From assembly GCF_937616625.2 (NCBI RefSeq), contig NC_065573.1:18243001-18307000 (forward strand): 64,000 nt of DNA, written 5' to 3'. This stretch comes from Mercurialis annua. Taxonomy: Eukaryota > Streptophyta > Magnoliopsida > Malpighiales > Euphorbiaceae. Positions 22,369-34,397 of this stretch are shown here, piece by piece (the first letter of the stretch is position 1; each line of letters opens with the position of its first letter). A model generated the notes under the pieces. The model made no database searches, was not told the origin of the DNA, and worked only from the letters and a program-made list of their open reading frames with translations. The translations under genes and the position numbers were made by a program.

Positions 22369-24920
22369 ATCTGAAACTGACTCGCAGTTTAAACGGTCAC
22401 AACACACTTATGCGCAAAATTCTGATTCAAACAACTTAGTGCCCCAACGATCACTCGATCAACATAATGTAAATAATCAACAATTATCCAATTGAGAGCC
22501 ACACATACTCTTTAACAAGTTGGCTTCAAAAACTAACTTAAATCTATATGATTACTAACTCCACATTATCAAAGTGCAATAACAAACCCTAAGCTCAACT
22601 ATAGTTCTTACAATTCCAAACTCTATCGCTTTATACAGGGTATTGAAAACACAATCTGATAAAATCTTGCGTCCTACAACACCTACTCACTTATCCACTT
22701 ATAAAGAGCTCGACATCCAAAGCAATCGATATCAATACTCCACAACAACTAAATAATATTTTTGGCCAAAAACAACCACTATTTGAATCATTTGGTCCAA
22801 CGATTTACACCAATTTCGATAATACCATTAACTTCGTGAATCATAAACACAAAACTCTTACCGTCATTCAAAAGAATACGTAACTTAACTCGTGATAAGA
22901 GAATCTCCAAATTAGCAACAAAATCTCAATCCTAGTTATTCATCCAATCACTCAAAAATAAAATAGGTCGTAATACTCTAAGTATCTAATCATCAACTTA
23001 CATCCTAACTATGTCTCGCAAACTTAACTTTATTCCCTCAAAAAAGATTTTAATATTCAAACAAAACGATATCAAAACTCTCAACAATTAAACCCTCAAT
23101 CTACAGTGTCGACCAACCAATTTTATTGTCGAAACTCACCAAACACAATCGTCAGTTTTTTTTAAAAAACAACTAGTTCATATACCCAAATCAAATCTAA
23201 ATTCATAAAATTATTCCATCGATTGACTAAAACCTCGTATACAACAAAATATCACTACGACCAATTTATCCGACCGGATTGTTAGTTATGCTCAAAACCA
23301 ACCTATGAAAATATAAAATTTTATAATACGCAGAACATTTTATATTCAAAATTTTCCACATCTCTTTTAAAAGACTTATCATCTCTCTTTTAAAAAATTT
23401 AACATTTTAAACCCTCTTTTTATATATTAAAATCGAAGTACCTTTACCGTTGGAAAACTATCAGTTCCGAATTTTTAAATTCGCAGATTTTCCTTACTTC
23501 TAAATAAGTTTGCAATTTGTGAAACCGTTCACCTGATAAAACTTATGTGATCTGTAAATCAAACTTGCTAAATAATTTATCATTTTCTCGTAAATATCAA
23601 ATCATGGAAAAATCCACCATATTCAAAATACACATTGAAGTTTCAAAACGTCCAAAATTTAAGTCGCTCTCAAATAAAAAACACGATTTGAAAAAAAAAA
23701 TCGTTAAACCGAAAAATTTATTATTGCCCTTTTTAATCAAATTTGATAAAATTCTTTTCTTTGCATCAGGACGTAAAAATTTAGCAGTACAAACCTCTTT
23801 GTTTACGAAAACACCTTTATATCAATATATCGAAATATTTGAATAAAAATCGAATCTATATAAACAACTTACTTTTAAAATTCCAGTGTAAAAACATGAA
23901 TGGAGCATAACCAAATCCCTTAATCTAACAATCCTCAAATCAAAATCGTAAATTTCTACGAAAGTTTTCTAATCTACATATAATTGTATACCGCACTTAG
24001 CAAACTAAATTCTCGAACACAACCATAAAATATTCCTCCAATTCCATATTTACAATCTATCAAATTATACGATACCACCAAAACAATTCAAAACTTTATC
24101 TCCACTAACACTCATAAGAATAAATTAATATCCAATAAAACTCTAGATAAATTGAAACTTAATTCAGAGAAAAAAAACACATCACATTCCTTTATACAAA
24201 ACATACCACCAGTTCCTAAATCGCATCATTCAATCTTGATGAAAAACACAGGTGTATTATTACGTTGATCTAACTTCTCGGGTCAGAATTTCCAACACCC
24301 TATTCAGGATAATCAGAAACCATCAACCTATTCAAGGGAGTACTTTCCTCATCTTCCTCGATACCGAAAGCCAAAGATTTTGATCCACTACAACAAAATA
24401 GTACCCAGCTTAACCCAAAGCCGAAACTAGATCAAAACAGGGTCTAAACAAAGGTTCGACTCACAATCAAACCTAACATTAAGGTATCAACCATTACCGC
24501 GTGAAATAAAACATCTCATGTGCTTCTCCGCACGAAGGGACAAAACAAAGCAAACAACGTATTTCAACCAAACTTGCGAGATGCACAACGCAAATTAAAA
24601 CCAAAAGTATTATGATTTCTACAAACCTTAAACCACCTAAACATGCCGTTGAACACAAATTAACCCAAACATACTTAAAAGACAAAATCATGACATGCTA
24701 CAACAAGTTTGAATTTTCGTATCAAAGTCAACTTGTAAATATATCATCTTTTAAGAATACGCTTCAAAATTCATTTTGAAATTTAAAGTCAATAACCAAA
24801 ACTTCCATTTTTTTTAATTGAGCTCCACGGTTAAAATAAAACGGTATCCGAAAAAAAAAATCTTCTTATAAATTCATTACTTAAAATAATTCCCAAAATA
24901 TCTCAATTCATGAAACCATC

Positions 24921-25112
24921 GAGTTAGCCGAGTCATTACAACTACCAAGCTCAACTCCTAAATTTAGGTGACCCAAGTCGAACCCCAAACAACCGTTTAT
25001 AAAACGTATTCAAAATGAGTTAGCCGAGTCATTACAACTACCAAGCTCAACTCCTAAATTTAGGTGACCCAAGTCGAACCCCAAACAACCATTTATAAAA
25101 CGTATTCAAAAT
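24921..25112. repeat. 96 bp direct tandem duplication in element B
   Basis: Copies 24921-25016 and 25017-25112 differ at one base. D has a single copy at the homologous place (about 47357-47457). Each copy holds a block beginning GAGTTAGCCGAGT and reaching GACCCAAGTCGAACCC, also present in the LTRs of A, C, E and F. Confidence 0.9.
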
Positions 25113-25971
25113 ATTTGTAAATCCGGAAAAATATTTTAATAAAATTTTCATCCTTAAATTTTTGTTTTTATGAGCTCAACGTAACCTAACCGCTAAACGG
25201 TAATTTAAAAACTCAAGTGAAAAATCTTTGATTTCAAACATCCATTCCGTAAACCCCAAAATTCAAAATATAAGAAAAAAACATTTTTTTTTGGCAAGTT
25301 AACCAAAAATCAAACTTTTAAAGAATTGAACTCAAACTTCTCTTCTGATTCTGTGTCAAAACAAAAATCGAATAAAAATAATTTTCTCAATGAAAACCCT
25401 CAAGGAAACATGTGGTCAAACAATGTATGACCACAAAACATGATAGTTGATTTAACGGCCTAAATCATTTACACCCGAAAAAAAAGCCAACGCCTAACAA
25501 AATATAATTTTAAATAATCTTTGTTCTCTGCCAAAGCCAAAACTACACATCAAATAATCCATCGTTATTGCATAATTTAAAGCGTAAAACCAAAGTTTAT
25601 TACTCAATAAATGCCACATCAACATGATAAGGCAAACAACATCATACCCAAGTATGAATTTAGGCAAACTACCAATCATAAAATTTCCAAAGAAATCAAA
25701 AGCAACTAAAATCACCCAAGTGAAATGATCTCAACATAACATATAAAATAATATCTAAGTGAAAACAATTTTCAATTATAGCATCAACACTTAATAATGA
25801 CTGACACACATCACCTATGGGATGTAGGCTGAAAGTTTGAAAACAAAAGATGACGTTTCAAAAAACATGACTCGAATCCTAATTCCGCAGTAGTTCCTAA
25901 GACAATTTAGTCACTTAACATGCCAAACAATTAAACACTTAACAATTTAAAGGCCTTGGTTTGAAACCAAA

Positions 25972-25983
25972 GCTCTGATACCA
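25972..25983 (-). other. Primer binding site, element B (initiator tRNA-Met)
   Basis: TGGTATCAGAGC on the minus strand, 4 nt from the LTR end, same spacing as element A. Confidence 0.93.
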
Positions 25984-25987
25984 AGTT

Positions 25988-28884
25988 TGTCACGACCCAT
26001 TTTCATGAATCGTGACCGGCGCTAGGGTATGGGTATGGTTGTACCAAAACCCGTAGCAAGCCTTGCGGATAACAAATAAATATTATAAACAACTATGTAC
26101 CTGCATAAAACCAAATGCTCGGGGGCAATCGAGACTTCAGCCTAGTCTAGCAGTACATAAAGCAATATATATTTAAAGTACGCTTATCTCAGAATAATCT
26201 CCAACAATATGGAAATATAATATAAATACCATAAACACTGTAATCATGCCAAAAGCGATAAAGTAATAGTTGGACAAATCCAACAAACAATAGTCAAAAC
26301 TATAAACGTAAGACTAAGACATGAATAATATGAAACTACTACTGCGGTCTAAGAGTTTAAAATAGTTCGACACTTTATTTCTGAAATAATTAAAGAACCT
26401 CCGAAAATGAAGAAACAGAGATCGACCAAATGCTCAAATCACAAACCTGGAAAATTTGGGAAAACAACGGGGTCAGATTTACTGAGTAGAGCTTATATAA
26501 CCATTTACATTTATTAAGTTAAAAACCTTAAAAAATGTTTAATTAAATATTTTCATTATGGATTATCAATGAAACCCTAAACCACAATTCTAAATCCATT
26601 GTCGTGTCGGTGAGACGTATCTCAATAACCGATTCCCCGACTACCACTTAATTAATAGTGAGCCCAGGAGACATATCTTCCACCGGTGCCCTCACTAAGG
26701 TGAGACATATCTCAAACCTACCTCAATACCATAATCATTACCGGTGCGCACGCAGTCCCGATGATGCCCATCGAGTAGCACGTTCCAAATCAAATCCACA
26801 ATGCCGAAAAACAGTTCAAAAGCTGTTTATACATATACATATACAAAATATAATATTTGCTTAATAAAGAGGTAAATAGAGATATAAACTCACTGCTTGC
26901 TATTCCACGTGAAACTTGACAAGCAATCTAACTCTGATTCGCCTCTGAAGTACGAACAGTCGACGGGTCTAAATAGAATATTAAAATCATAATTAAAATA
27001 GACCCTAACTCTAAAGAGTACTAGACACCACGTAGAACTAGCACAACACAATACCAAGTCACATTTAATAACACCTATATTAAATGCATTCCAAAAATAA
27101 CCCAAGTTATAGAGTACAAATCATATAAATATATTTAGAATGATTCGTAAAATAATTTAAATAAACTCAAGCTAAAATCCATATCAGTGAGTCAGCCGAG
27201 TTATTTAAAACTACCAATCTTCTTCCCACTTGTTGGGCGACCACAGTCTAACCCAAAGCAAAATTTTATTAAATTTATAAACCCGAGTTTATAAATTAAA
27301 ATAACTTAATAAAATAATTATCCATTTTAAAATAAAATTCAATATCTTGCAATTTAAGTAACCTAAGTTACAACCCAAAACTTAACCATTTTAAGTTTAT
27401 AAAAGTTCAAGGACTAAACTGTACTTTAGCCAATTTGATTTTTCGAAATCAAAATTAATTATTCGTTTTCCAATTTACTAAATTATAGGATAAATAAAAT
27501 CAAAAAAAATTATCCTATAGGTAAAACTTAACTTGAATAAGCTTTTTTAGAAAATTTAGGGGCTAAATTGTAAATTAGCCAAATGACATGCCAAATTGTT
27601 ATTAACAATCAAATATAATTACCTAAATAATTATATTATCCGAGTAATTACTTAATTTACAAAACTATTATTGTTTTTTTTTAACTGTCAAAATAATTGA
27701 TATCCAAATCAAATAACAATAAGTGTGATTAACTAATATTTAGCTTAAGGAACCAAATGATAAATCACAAGATAAATTAGGGGTCACTCTATTCCATTAA
27801 CCACCACTACCAAAAGATTGCAAAATAAACTAAGTTACATAAACAGATTAACGATTTAGCAAATTCATAACATGGCATTCAAGGTATAATCCATATTTGG
27901 CCTAACAAAATCTACCCCAAATTCTATTCTATGATAACCCATCCACTTCATGCACAAGAAAAGGAAAGCATAAGAAACTCAAGGCAACAACGGCTTTGGA
28001 AGCCATGACATGAAGATAAATAACAATCATACAAGTCTTACGTGAGAATGGAATGTGCCGTTTGAAGAAACACGAACTCGATGATTCTAAGATGGGATGG
28101 CACGGACTAGTCGATGATAACAGGAGCCTAACGATAAAATAATTCTGCCCAAGGATTCAGAAAAAAAATGGCAGCGATACAAGATAAGAAACAGCAGCAC
28201 TAGCAAGAACGCGGCGAACCGAAACGGCGACGAACGGAGGGATTTTTACGTACCTTTATCGATTCTAATACATGAAATTCGTAGAGGTCTTTAAGTCGAT
28301 GCGAACCGTCAAAGAACAAACGAATTTAAACCTAACAATGAGATACGCAATCAAGAACCGTGTTCGACGATATCGTAACAATGAAACAAAGTTAAAGGAT
28401 TACTTACCAAAGCTAATGAATGGAATAGATGATTGATGAGATTTCTTTGATCTCAGAATGCTTGGAAAGGATGGCGGCTAAGTTGTTGTTTAAGAGAATG
28501 AAATAATTAGGTTTGAGAATTTAAAGAAACATGATTGCAGTAAACGTTTATAGAAAGGAAAGAATTGCAACATGAATATGGCTTGCTCATGTAATATAAA
28601 AGTGTGGGCTTTCCATCTTTTGAAAAGAATGGGCCACGTTTAAAAAGAGAAAGGAATGCATGGGTCTACATTCTTCATGCATGGAACACATTCATTTTCT
28701 TTTTCTTTTTTTTTAATACACACTAAACACGAATCGGACCACGATCGAATCAACGAGCGACCAAATAAAATAAAATAAAATAAATATAATAATAATAATA
28801 ATAAATTACTTAAAACTTGACGGAATACAAAAATTTATAAATAAAATAAAATAAAATAAAAATTTAAAAATACGGGATATTACA
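25988..28884 (-). repeat. Element B right LTR (biological 5' LTR)
   Basis: 2897 bp, about 99% identical to the left LTR. It contains hairpin 1 (26757-26775) with the compensatory stem changes and a GTAAGT donor-like site in the sense strand. Confidence 0.9.
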
Positions 28885-29041
28885 GATAGAGAAATAGAAT
28901 TTTAATAAAAGGAATGAGAAGAACATTTGATTCTATTGTTTTATTAAAAAGAAAACAGTTGATGGAGAATATAAATGGATCAACCAACACTTTCATTAGA
29001 TATTAAGAGAATAATTTTGAAGAATTCACGAAGTGAAAGTT

Positions 29042-29329
29042 TCAAAAGTGACCACCCGCTCTTCTTGGCCCTTTGCCATTGTTCGTTTCCTTGCCATGTC
29101 CAGGAGGAGGATCAACATTGCGGCAATTTTTAGTTTGACTACAGCCTCTTTGCCATGGATTAGCGTTTTGTTCCTTACATCCGGAAGGATTTGTTGAGCT
29201 ACATTTTGGTGGTTTATTTTTGCCGACAGCTCCATTACCAACATTTTCACCGCTTACTTCATTTTCCATAAAACTACATGCCACAATCACCAAATAGAAA
29301 ATTATGACAAATTTCTTGGAAATTGCCAT
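29042..29329 (-). CDS. RALF-like secreted cysteine-rich peptide, copy 4
   Basis: 95-codon copy with a predicted protein identical to copy 1, including the signal peptide, Cys43/51/63/69 and the long tail. The TATA-like box (29434-29441) and AATAAA (28940-28945) are intact. Element B lies 157 bp past the stop codon, so transcripts not ended at AATAAA would run into its LTR; B has separated this gene from its native 3' microsatellite. Confidence 0.68.
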   Translation of the reverse strand: MAISKKFVIIFYLVIVACSFMENEVSGENVGNGAVGKNKPPKCSSTNPSGCKEQNANPWQRGCSQTKNCRNVDPPPGHGKETNNGKGPRRAGGHF

Positions 29330-29903
29330 AGATTGAAAAGGCAACTTTAAATGGTCTTGAACTTTTATTTGTGATTCTTAGAATCTAATAATGTCAAATG
29401 GTGATCGCTGATTTTTCATTTCTCCTTCCATTTTATTTATACTAAATATTTTACCATAATTAGCTAAATTGTTTAACATCCCTTTCCTCATATGATGGAC
29501 ATAGTTGATTTTTATTCATACTTAATTTCAACGTGTGAATATATTCAAATTATGCTTCGCCGTTAATCCTAGAATTTTGTTTTATGGCCTTTGTTTATTT
29601 ATTATTACTTGTTCTTGTTTTGCATATATGTTTAGTTTTAGATACTGTAAACAGAAATTCACAAAATTAAACATTTCTTAACAATTAAATATGTATGAAT
29701 GATTTGATTTTGGCATCATACCAAATAAACAATACTTATATTGACTTTTTCTATCACGCCATTTATGGATATAGTTAGTAATATTTCACCATATCAATAA
29801 TATGTTAACAATAATCTATGTTATAATATCATGGATATATTTATTATTTTTTCATGGTTCATTTAAATATGTGAATTTATTCCAATTTTGCATCATTTAT
29901 TGA

Positions 29904-31034
29904 TGTTAAAATTATGTTAAAATTTCTATATTTCATATAATTCCTTATGCATACTCCACATTACTTGCACAACATATGAAAATTAGATTAACTGAAAAAA
30001 TTGGATAGAATTGCAATAAAATTATTAAATTAAAATAGTTTTGTAAGCTTTAATTTTTAGGAAAATTTAAAAATATTCAAAAATATTAGGCTTTTTAAAA
30101 CTTTTCAGCCTAAAATTAAAACTGAAAATGTTATGTTAAAAATTCTTTAATGAAATCACAGTGAATAAAGTTGATGGTACAAGTTAGTAAATTTTGGGTA
30201 TCACCTCTAATCTGAACTTATGTTATCTATTTCTTTCCCATTACAACGAGGCTGAGATATATCGAACATATGACTATCATATAAAATTATAATATTTTTT
30301 TTACTATGCTGTACTTGTGGGGACTAATGTAACCTATTGAAATTGAAATATAATGTTTTGAGATAGAGTAAATTATAAAAATAAGAAAAGTAATTTAGTA
30401 AATTTATTATCGTATGATCTCGATAATTAATTTATTTTAACTAGTTTGGATAGCTAATTAAATAACATTCGGAAAATGTTATTTAACGGACGGAGTTGCC
30501 GAGCTACATATTATTATTTTATATCGATACGAGTTCGACACGATATTACGTAATTAATTCGTTTTGAGTCTAGAATGTCGCTAGCTTAGAATTAATCTTA
30601 ATTGCGTTTTTTGTCGATTTTCGAACTAGATCCGACGAGGCAACCGATGGTGGGATCCGGAGATTGAGGGGCTTAACAGAGTGCTTGTTTATATGAATAA
30701 AGTTTTGATTTGAAAACTGCGCTTTATGGCCGTTTGATTATTTTTCCAATTGCATATGTTGGAATTGATTAAGTTTTTTAGAATGTATGTTTGGACAAGG
30801 CAATGCTTGATTGTGTTATTGCACAGTAAGACCTTGGTCCCTATTGTTTATGCATCGGATTTTAAAGATCGTTTTCGACGTTTATAACTTATCATTTTGA
30901 CGAGTTTTTTCCGTAAAAGTTTTATGTAAGTTTACGTGATCGATCTGCGAAAATTCTTATTGGTTTTCAGGCTTGCTACGGGTTCCGGAGCAACCACTCC
31001 CGTTCCCCACGGTCCTCGATTTTAGGTCGTGACA
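29904..31034 (+). mobile_element. Solo LTR in unit 4
   Basis: 1131 bp copy flanked by ATTGA (29899-29903 and 31035-31039), crossing the unit 4/5 junction. It starts TGTTAAAATT, one base different from the other copies. Confidence 0.7.
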
Positions 31035-31082
31035 ATTGACGTACATGTGAATGAGACCCCATCACTGGTATTATATATAGTC

Positions 31083-31104
31083 TGTGTGCATGTGTGTGTG
31101 TGTC

Positions 31105-31136
<32 letters not shown>
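31083..31136. repeat. Compound microsatellite, unit 5
   Basis: TG, a short TA run and a GA run, the shortest compound tract of the array. Confidence 0.93.
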
Positions 31137-31285
31137 AATAGAATTTTAATAAAAGGAATGAGAAGAACATTTGATTCTATTGTTTTATTAAAAAGAAAAC
31201 AGTTGATGGAGAATATAAATGGATCAACCAACACTTTCATTAGATATTAAGAGAATAATTTTGAAGAATTCACGAAGTGAAAGTG

Positions 31286-31573
31286 TCAAAAGTGACCACC
31301 CGCTCTTCTTGGCCCTTTGCCATTGTTCGTTTCATTGCCATGTCCAGGAGGAGGATCAACATTGCGGCAATTTTTAGTTTGACTACAGCCTCTTTGCCAT
31401 GGATTAGCGTTTTGTTCCTTACATCCGGAAGGATTTGTTGAGCTACATTTTGGTGGTTTATTTTTGCCGACAGCTCCATTACCAACATTTTCACCGCTTA
31501 CTTCATTTTCCATAAAACTACATGCCACAATCACCAAATAGAAAATTATGACAAATTTCTTGGAAATTGCCAT
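31286..31573 (-). CDS. RALF-like secreted cysteine-rich peptide, copy 5
   Basis: 95-codon copy, identical to copy 1 except Lys80 to Asn in the tail. Cysteines and core motif are unchanged. The TATA-like box (31678-31685) and AATAAA (31184-31189) are intact. With copies 2 and 3, most changes fall outside the four-cysteine core, which is weak evidence that the core is under constraint. Confidence 0.68.
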   Translation of the reverse strand: MAISKKFVIIFYLVIVACSFMENEVSGENVGNGAVGKNKPPKCSSTNPSGCKEQNANPWQRGCSQTKNCRNVDPPPGHGNETNNGKGPRRAGGHF

Positions 31574-32147
31574 AGATTGAAAAGGCAACTTTAAATGGTC
31601 TTGAACTTTTATTTGTGATTCTTAGAATCTAATAATGTCAAATGGTGATCACTGATTTTTCATTTCTCCTTCCATTTTATTTATACTAAATATTTTACCA
31701 TAATTAGCTAAATTGTTTAACATCCCTTTCCTCATATGATGGACATAGTTGATTTTTATTCATACTTAATTTCAACGTGTGAATATATTCAAATTATGCT
31801 TCGCCGTTAATCCTAGAATTTTGTTTTATGGCCTTTGTTTATTTATTATTGCTTGTTCTTGTTTTGCATATATGTTTAGTTTTAGATACTGTAAACAGAA
31901 ATTCACAAAATTAAACATTTCTTAACAATTAAATACGTATGAATGATTTGATTATGGCATCATACCAAATAAACAATACTTATATTGACTTTTTCTATCA
32001 CGCCATTTATGGATATAGTTAGTAATATTTCACCATATCAATAATATGATAACAATAATCTATGTTATAATATCATGGATATATTTATTATTTTTTCATG
32101 GTTCATTTAAATATGTGAATTTATTCCAATTTTGCATCATTTATTGA

Positions 32148-33279
32148 TGTTAGAATTATGTTAAAATTTCTATATTTCATATAATTCCTTATGCATACTC
32201 CACATTACTTGCACAACATATGAAAATTAGATTAACTGAAAAAATTGGATAGAATTGCAATAAAATTATTAAATTAAAATAGTTTTGTAAGCTTTAATTT
32301 TTAGGAAAATTTAAAAATATTCAAAAATATTAGGCTTTTTAAAACTTTTCAGCCTAAAATTACAACTGAAAATGTTATGTTAAAAATTCTTTAATGAAAT
32401 CACAGTGAATAAAGTTGATGGTACAAGTTAGTAAATTTTGGGTATCACCTCTAATCTGAACTTATGTTATCTGTTTCTTTCCCATTACAACGAGGGTGAG
32501 ATATATCGAATATATGACTATCATATAAAATTATAATATTCTTTTTACTATGCTATACTTGTGGGGACTAATGTAACTTATTGAAATTGAAATATAATGT
32601 TTTGAGATAAAGTAAATTATAAAAATAAGAAAAGTAATTTAGTAAATTTATTATCGTATGAGCTCGATAATTAATTTATTTTAACTAGTTTGGATAGCTA
32701 ATTAAATAACATTCGGAAAATGTTATTTAACGGACGGAATTGTCGGGCTACATATTATTTATTTTATATCGATACGAGTTCGACACGATATTACGTAATT
32801 AATTCGTTTTGAGTCTAGAACGTCGCTAGCTTAGAATTAATTTTAATTGCGTTTTTTGTCGATTTTCGAACTAGATCCGACGAGGCAACCGATGGTGTGA
32901 TCCGGAGATTGAGGGGCTTAACAGAGTGCTTGTTTATATGAATAAAGTTTTGATTTGAAAACTGCGCTTTATAGCCGTTTGATTATTTTTCCAATTGCAT
33001 ATGTTGGAATTGGTTAAGTTTTTTAGAATGTATGTTTGGATAAGGCAATGCTTGATTGTGTTATTGCACAGTAAGACCTTGGTCCCTATTATTTATGCAT
33101 CGGATTTTAAAGATCGTTTTCGACGTTTATAACTTATCATTTTGACGAGTTTTTTCCGTAAAAGTTTTATGTAAGTTTACGTGATCGATCTGCGAAATTT
33201 TTTAGTTGTTTTCAGGCTTGCTACGGGTTCCGGAGCAACCACTCCCGTTCCCTACGGTCCTCGATTTTAGGTCGTGACA
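32148..33279 (+). mobile_element. Solo LTR in unit 5
   Basis: 1132 bp copy flanked by ATTGA (32143-32147 and 33280-33284), crossing the unit 5/6 junction and carrying more substitutions than earlier copies, in line with the older unit 6 side. Confidence 0.7.
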
Positions 33280-33327
33280 ATTGACGTACATGTGAATGAG
33301 ACCCCATCACTGGTATTATATATAGTC

Positions 33328-33343
33328 TGTGTGTATGTGTGTG

Positions 33344-33378
<35 letters not shown>

Positions 33379-33387
33379 TGAGAGAGA
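33328..33387. repeat. Compound microsatellite, unit 6
   Basis: Short TG, TA and GA runs, with one GTG interruption in the GA run. Confidence 0.92.
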
Positions 33388-33536
33388 AATAGAATTTTAA
33401 TAAAAGGAATGAGAAGAACATTTGATTCTATTGTTTTATTAAAAAGAAAACAGTTGATGGAGAATATAAATGGATCAACCAACATTTTTATTAGATATTA
33501 AGAGAATAATTTTGAAGAATTCACGAACTGAAAGTT

Positions 33537-33824
33537 TCAAAAGTGACCACCCGCTCTTCTTGGCCCTTTGCCATTGTTCGTTTCCTTGCCATGTCCAGGA
33601 GGAGGATCAACATTGCGGCAATTTTTATTTTGACTACAACCTCTTTGCCATGGATTAGCGTTTTGTTCCTTACATCCGGAAGGATCTGTTGAGCTACATT
33701 TTGGTGGTTTATTTTTGCCGACAGCTCCATTGCCAACATTTTCACTGCTTACTTCATTTTCCATAAAACTACATGCCACAATCACCAAATAGAAAATTAT
33801 GACAAATTTTTTGGAAATTGCCAT
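33537..33824 (-). CDS. RALF-like secreted cysteine-rich peptide, copy 6 (most diverged)
   Basis: 95-codon copy with Gly27 to Ser at the signal-peptide boundary, Asn47 to Asp between the first two cysteines, and Thr66 to Asn between the last two. I also count about three silent changes. All four cysteines and NPWQRGC are kept. Only this unit has an in-frame ATG 15 nt upstream (start 33839, product 100 aa); in the others that codon is TTG. The TATA-like box is altered (33929-33936). Reading frame kept but promoter changed: it may be the oldest copy, with different or lost expression. Confidence 0.65.
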   Translation of the reverse strand: MAISKKFVIIFYLVIVACSFMENEVSSENVGNGAVGKNKPPKCSSTDPSGCKEQNANPWQRGCSQNKNCRNVDPPPGHGKETNNGKGPRRAGGHF

Positions 33825-33928
33825 ATATTGAAAAGGCATCTTTAAATGGTCTTGAACTTTTATTTGTGATTCTTAGAATCTAATAATGTCAAATGGTGAT
33901 CGCTGATTTTTCATTTCTCCTTCCATTT

Positions 33929-33936
33929 TATTCATA
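33929..33936 (-). promoter_or_regulatory. Altered TATA-like box of RALF-like copy 6
   Basis: Reads TATGAATA where the other five units read TATAAATA, a change likely to weaken it. Confidence 0.45.
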
Positions 33937-34397
33937 CTAAATATTTTACCATAATTAGCTAAATTGTTTAACATCCCTTTCCTCATATGATGGACATAGT
34001 TGATTTTTTTTCATACTTTATTTCAACGTGTGAATATATTCAAATTCTGCTTCGCCGTTATTCCTAGAATTGTGTTTTATGGCCTTTGTTTATTTATTAT
34101 TACTTGTTCTTGTTTTGCATATATGTTTAGTATTAGATACTGTAAACAGAAATTCACAAAATTAAACATTTCTAACAATTAAATATGTATGAATGATTTG
34201 ATTTTGGCATCATATCAAATAAACAATACTTATATTGACTTTTTCTATCACGCCATTTATGAATATAGTTAGTAATATTTCACCATATCAATAATATGAT
34301 AACAATAATCTATGTTATAATATCATGGATATATTTATTATTTTTTCATGGTTCATTTAAATATGTGAATTTATTCCAATTTTGCATCATTTATTGA

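Larger units (their letters stand above)
21442..25971 (-). other. Non-coding interior of LARD element B
   Basis: About 4.5 kb of AT-rich sequence with stops in all frames; the longest open frames (under 100 codons) match nothing and are not conserved in D. Several blocks align with the interior of D, for example around 24573-24630 with 47750-47805 and around 22130-22200 with 61570-61640, so this is a shared family interior, not random decay of gag-pol. About 330 bp next to the primer site match the gag leader of element A. Confidence 0.75.
18527..28884 (-). mobile_element. Element B: non-autonomous LARD-type LTR retrotransposon
   Basis: 10.36 kb element inserted in the unit 4 microsatellite. 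It has 2.9 kb LTRs with TG...CA ends, an initiator tRNA-Met primer site, an AGTTGGGGAGAA tract and a 4558 bp interior with no gag, pol or other convincing coding sequence. The flanking 5-mers are GAGAG and GATAG, a target duplication with one mismatch in a mobile repeat. LTR divergence is roughly 20 substitutions in 2.9 kb by eye (~0.7%), older than A and E. LTR ends, primer site, tract and leader match the Tekay-type elements, so trans-mobilisation by an A-like element is likely. Confidence 0.88.

Noticed and set aside
23547..23846. 99-codon plus-strand frame inside element B
   Set aside because: Lys/Asn-rich, AT-driven composition, no homologue in D, no start or promoter context.
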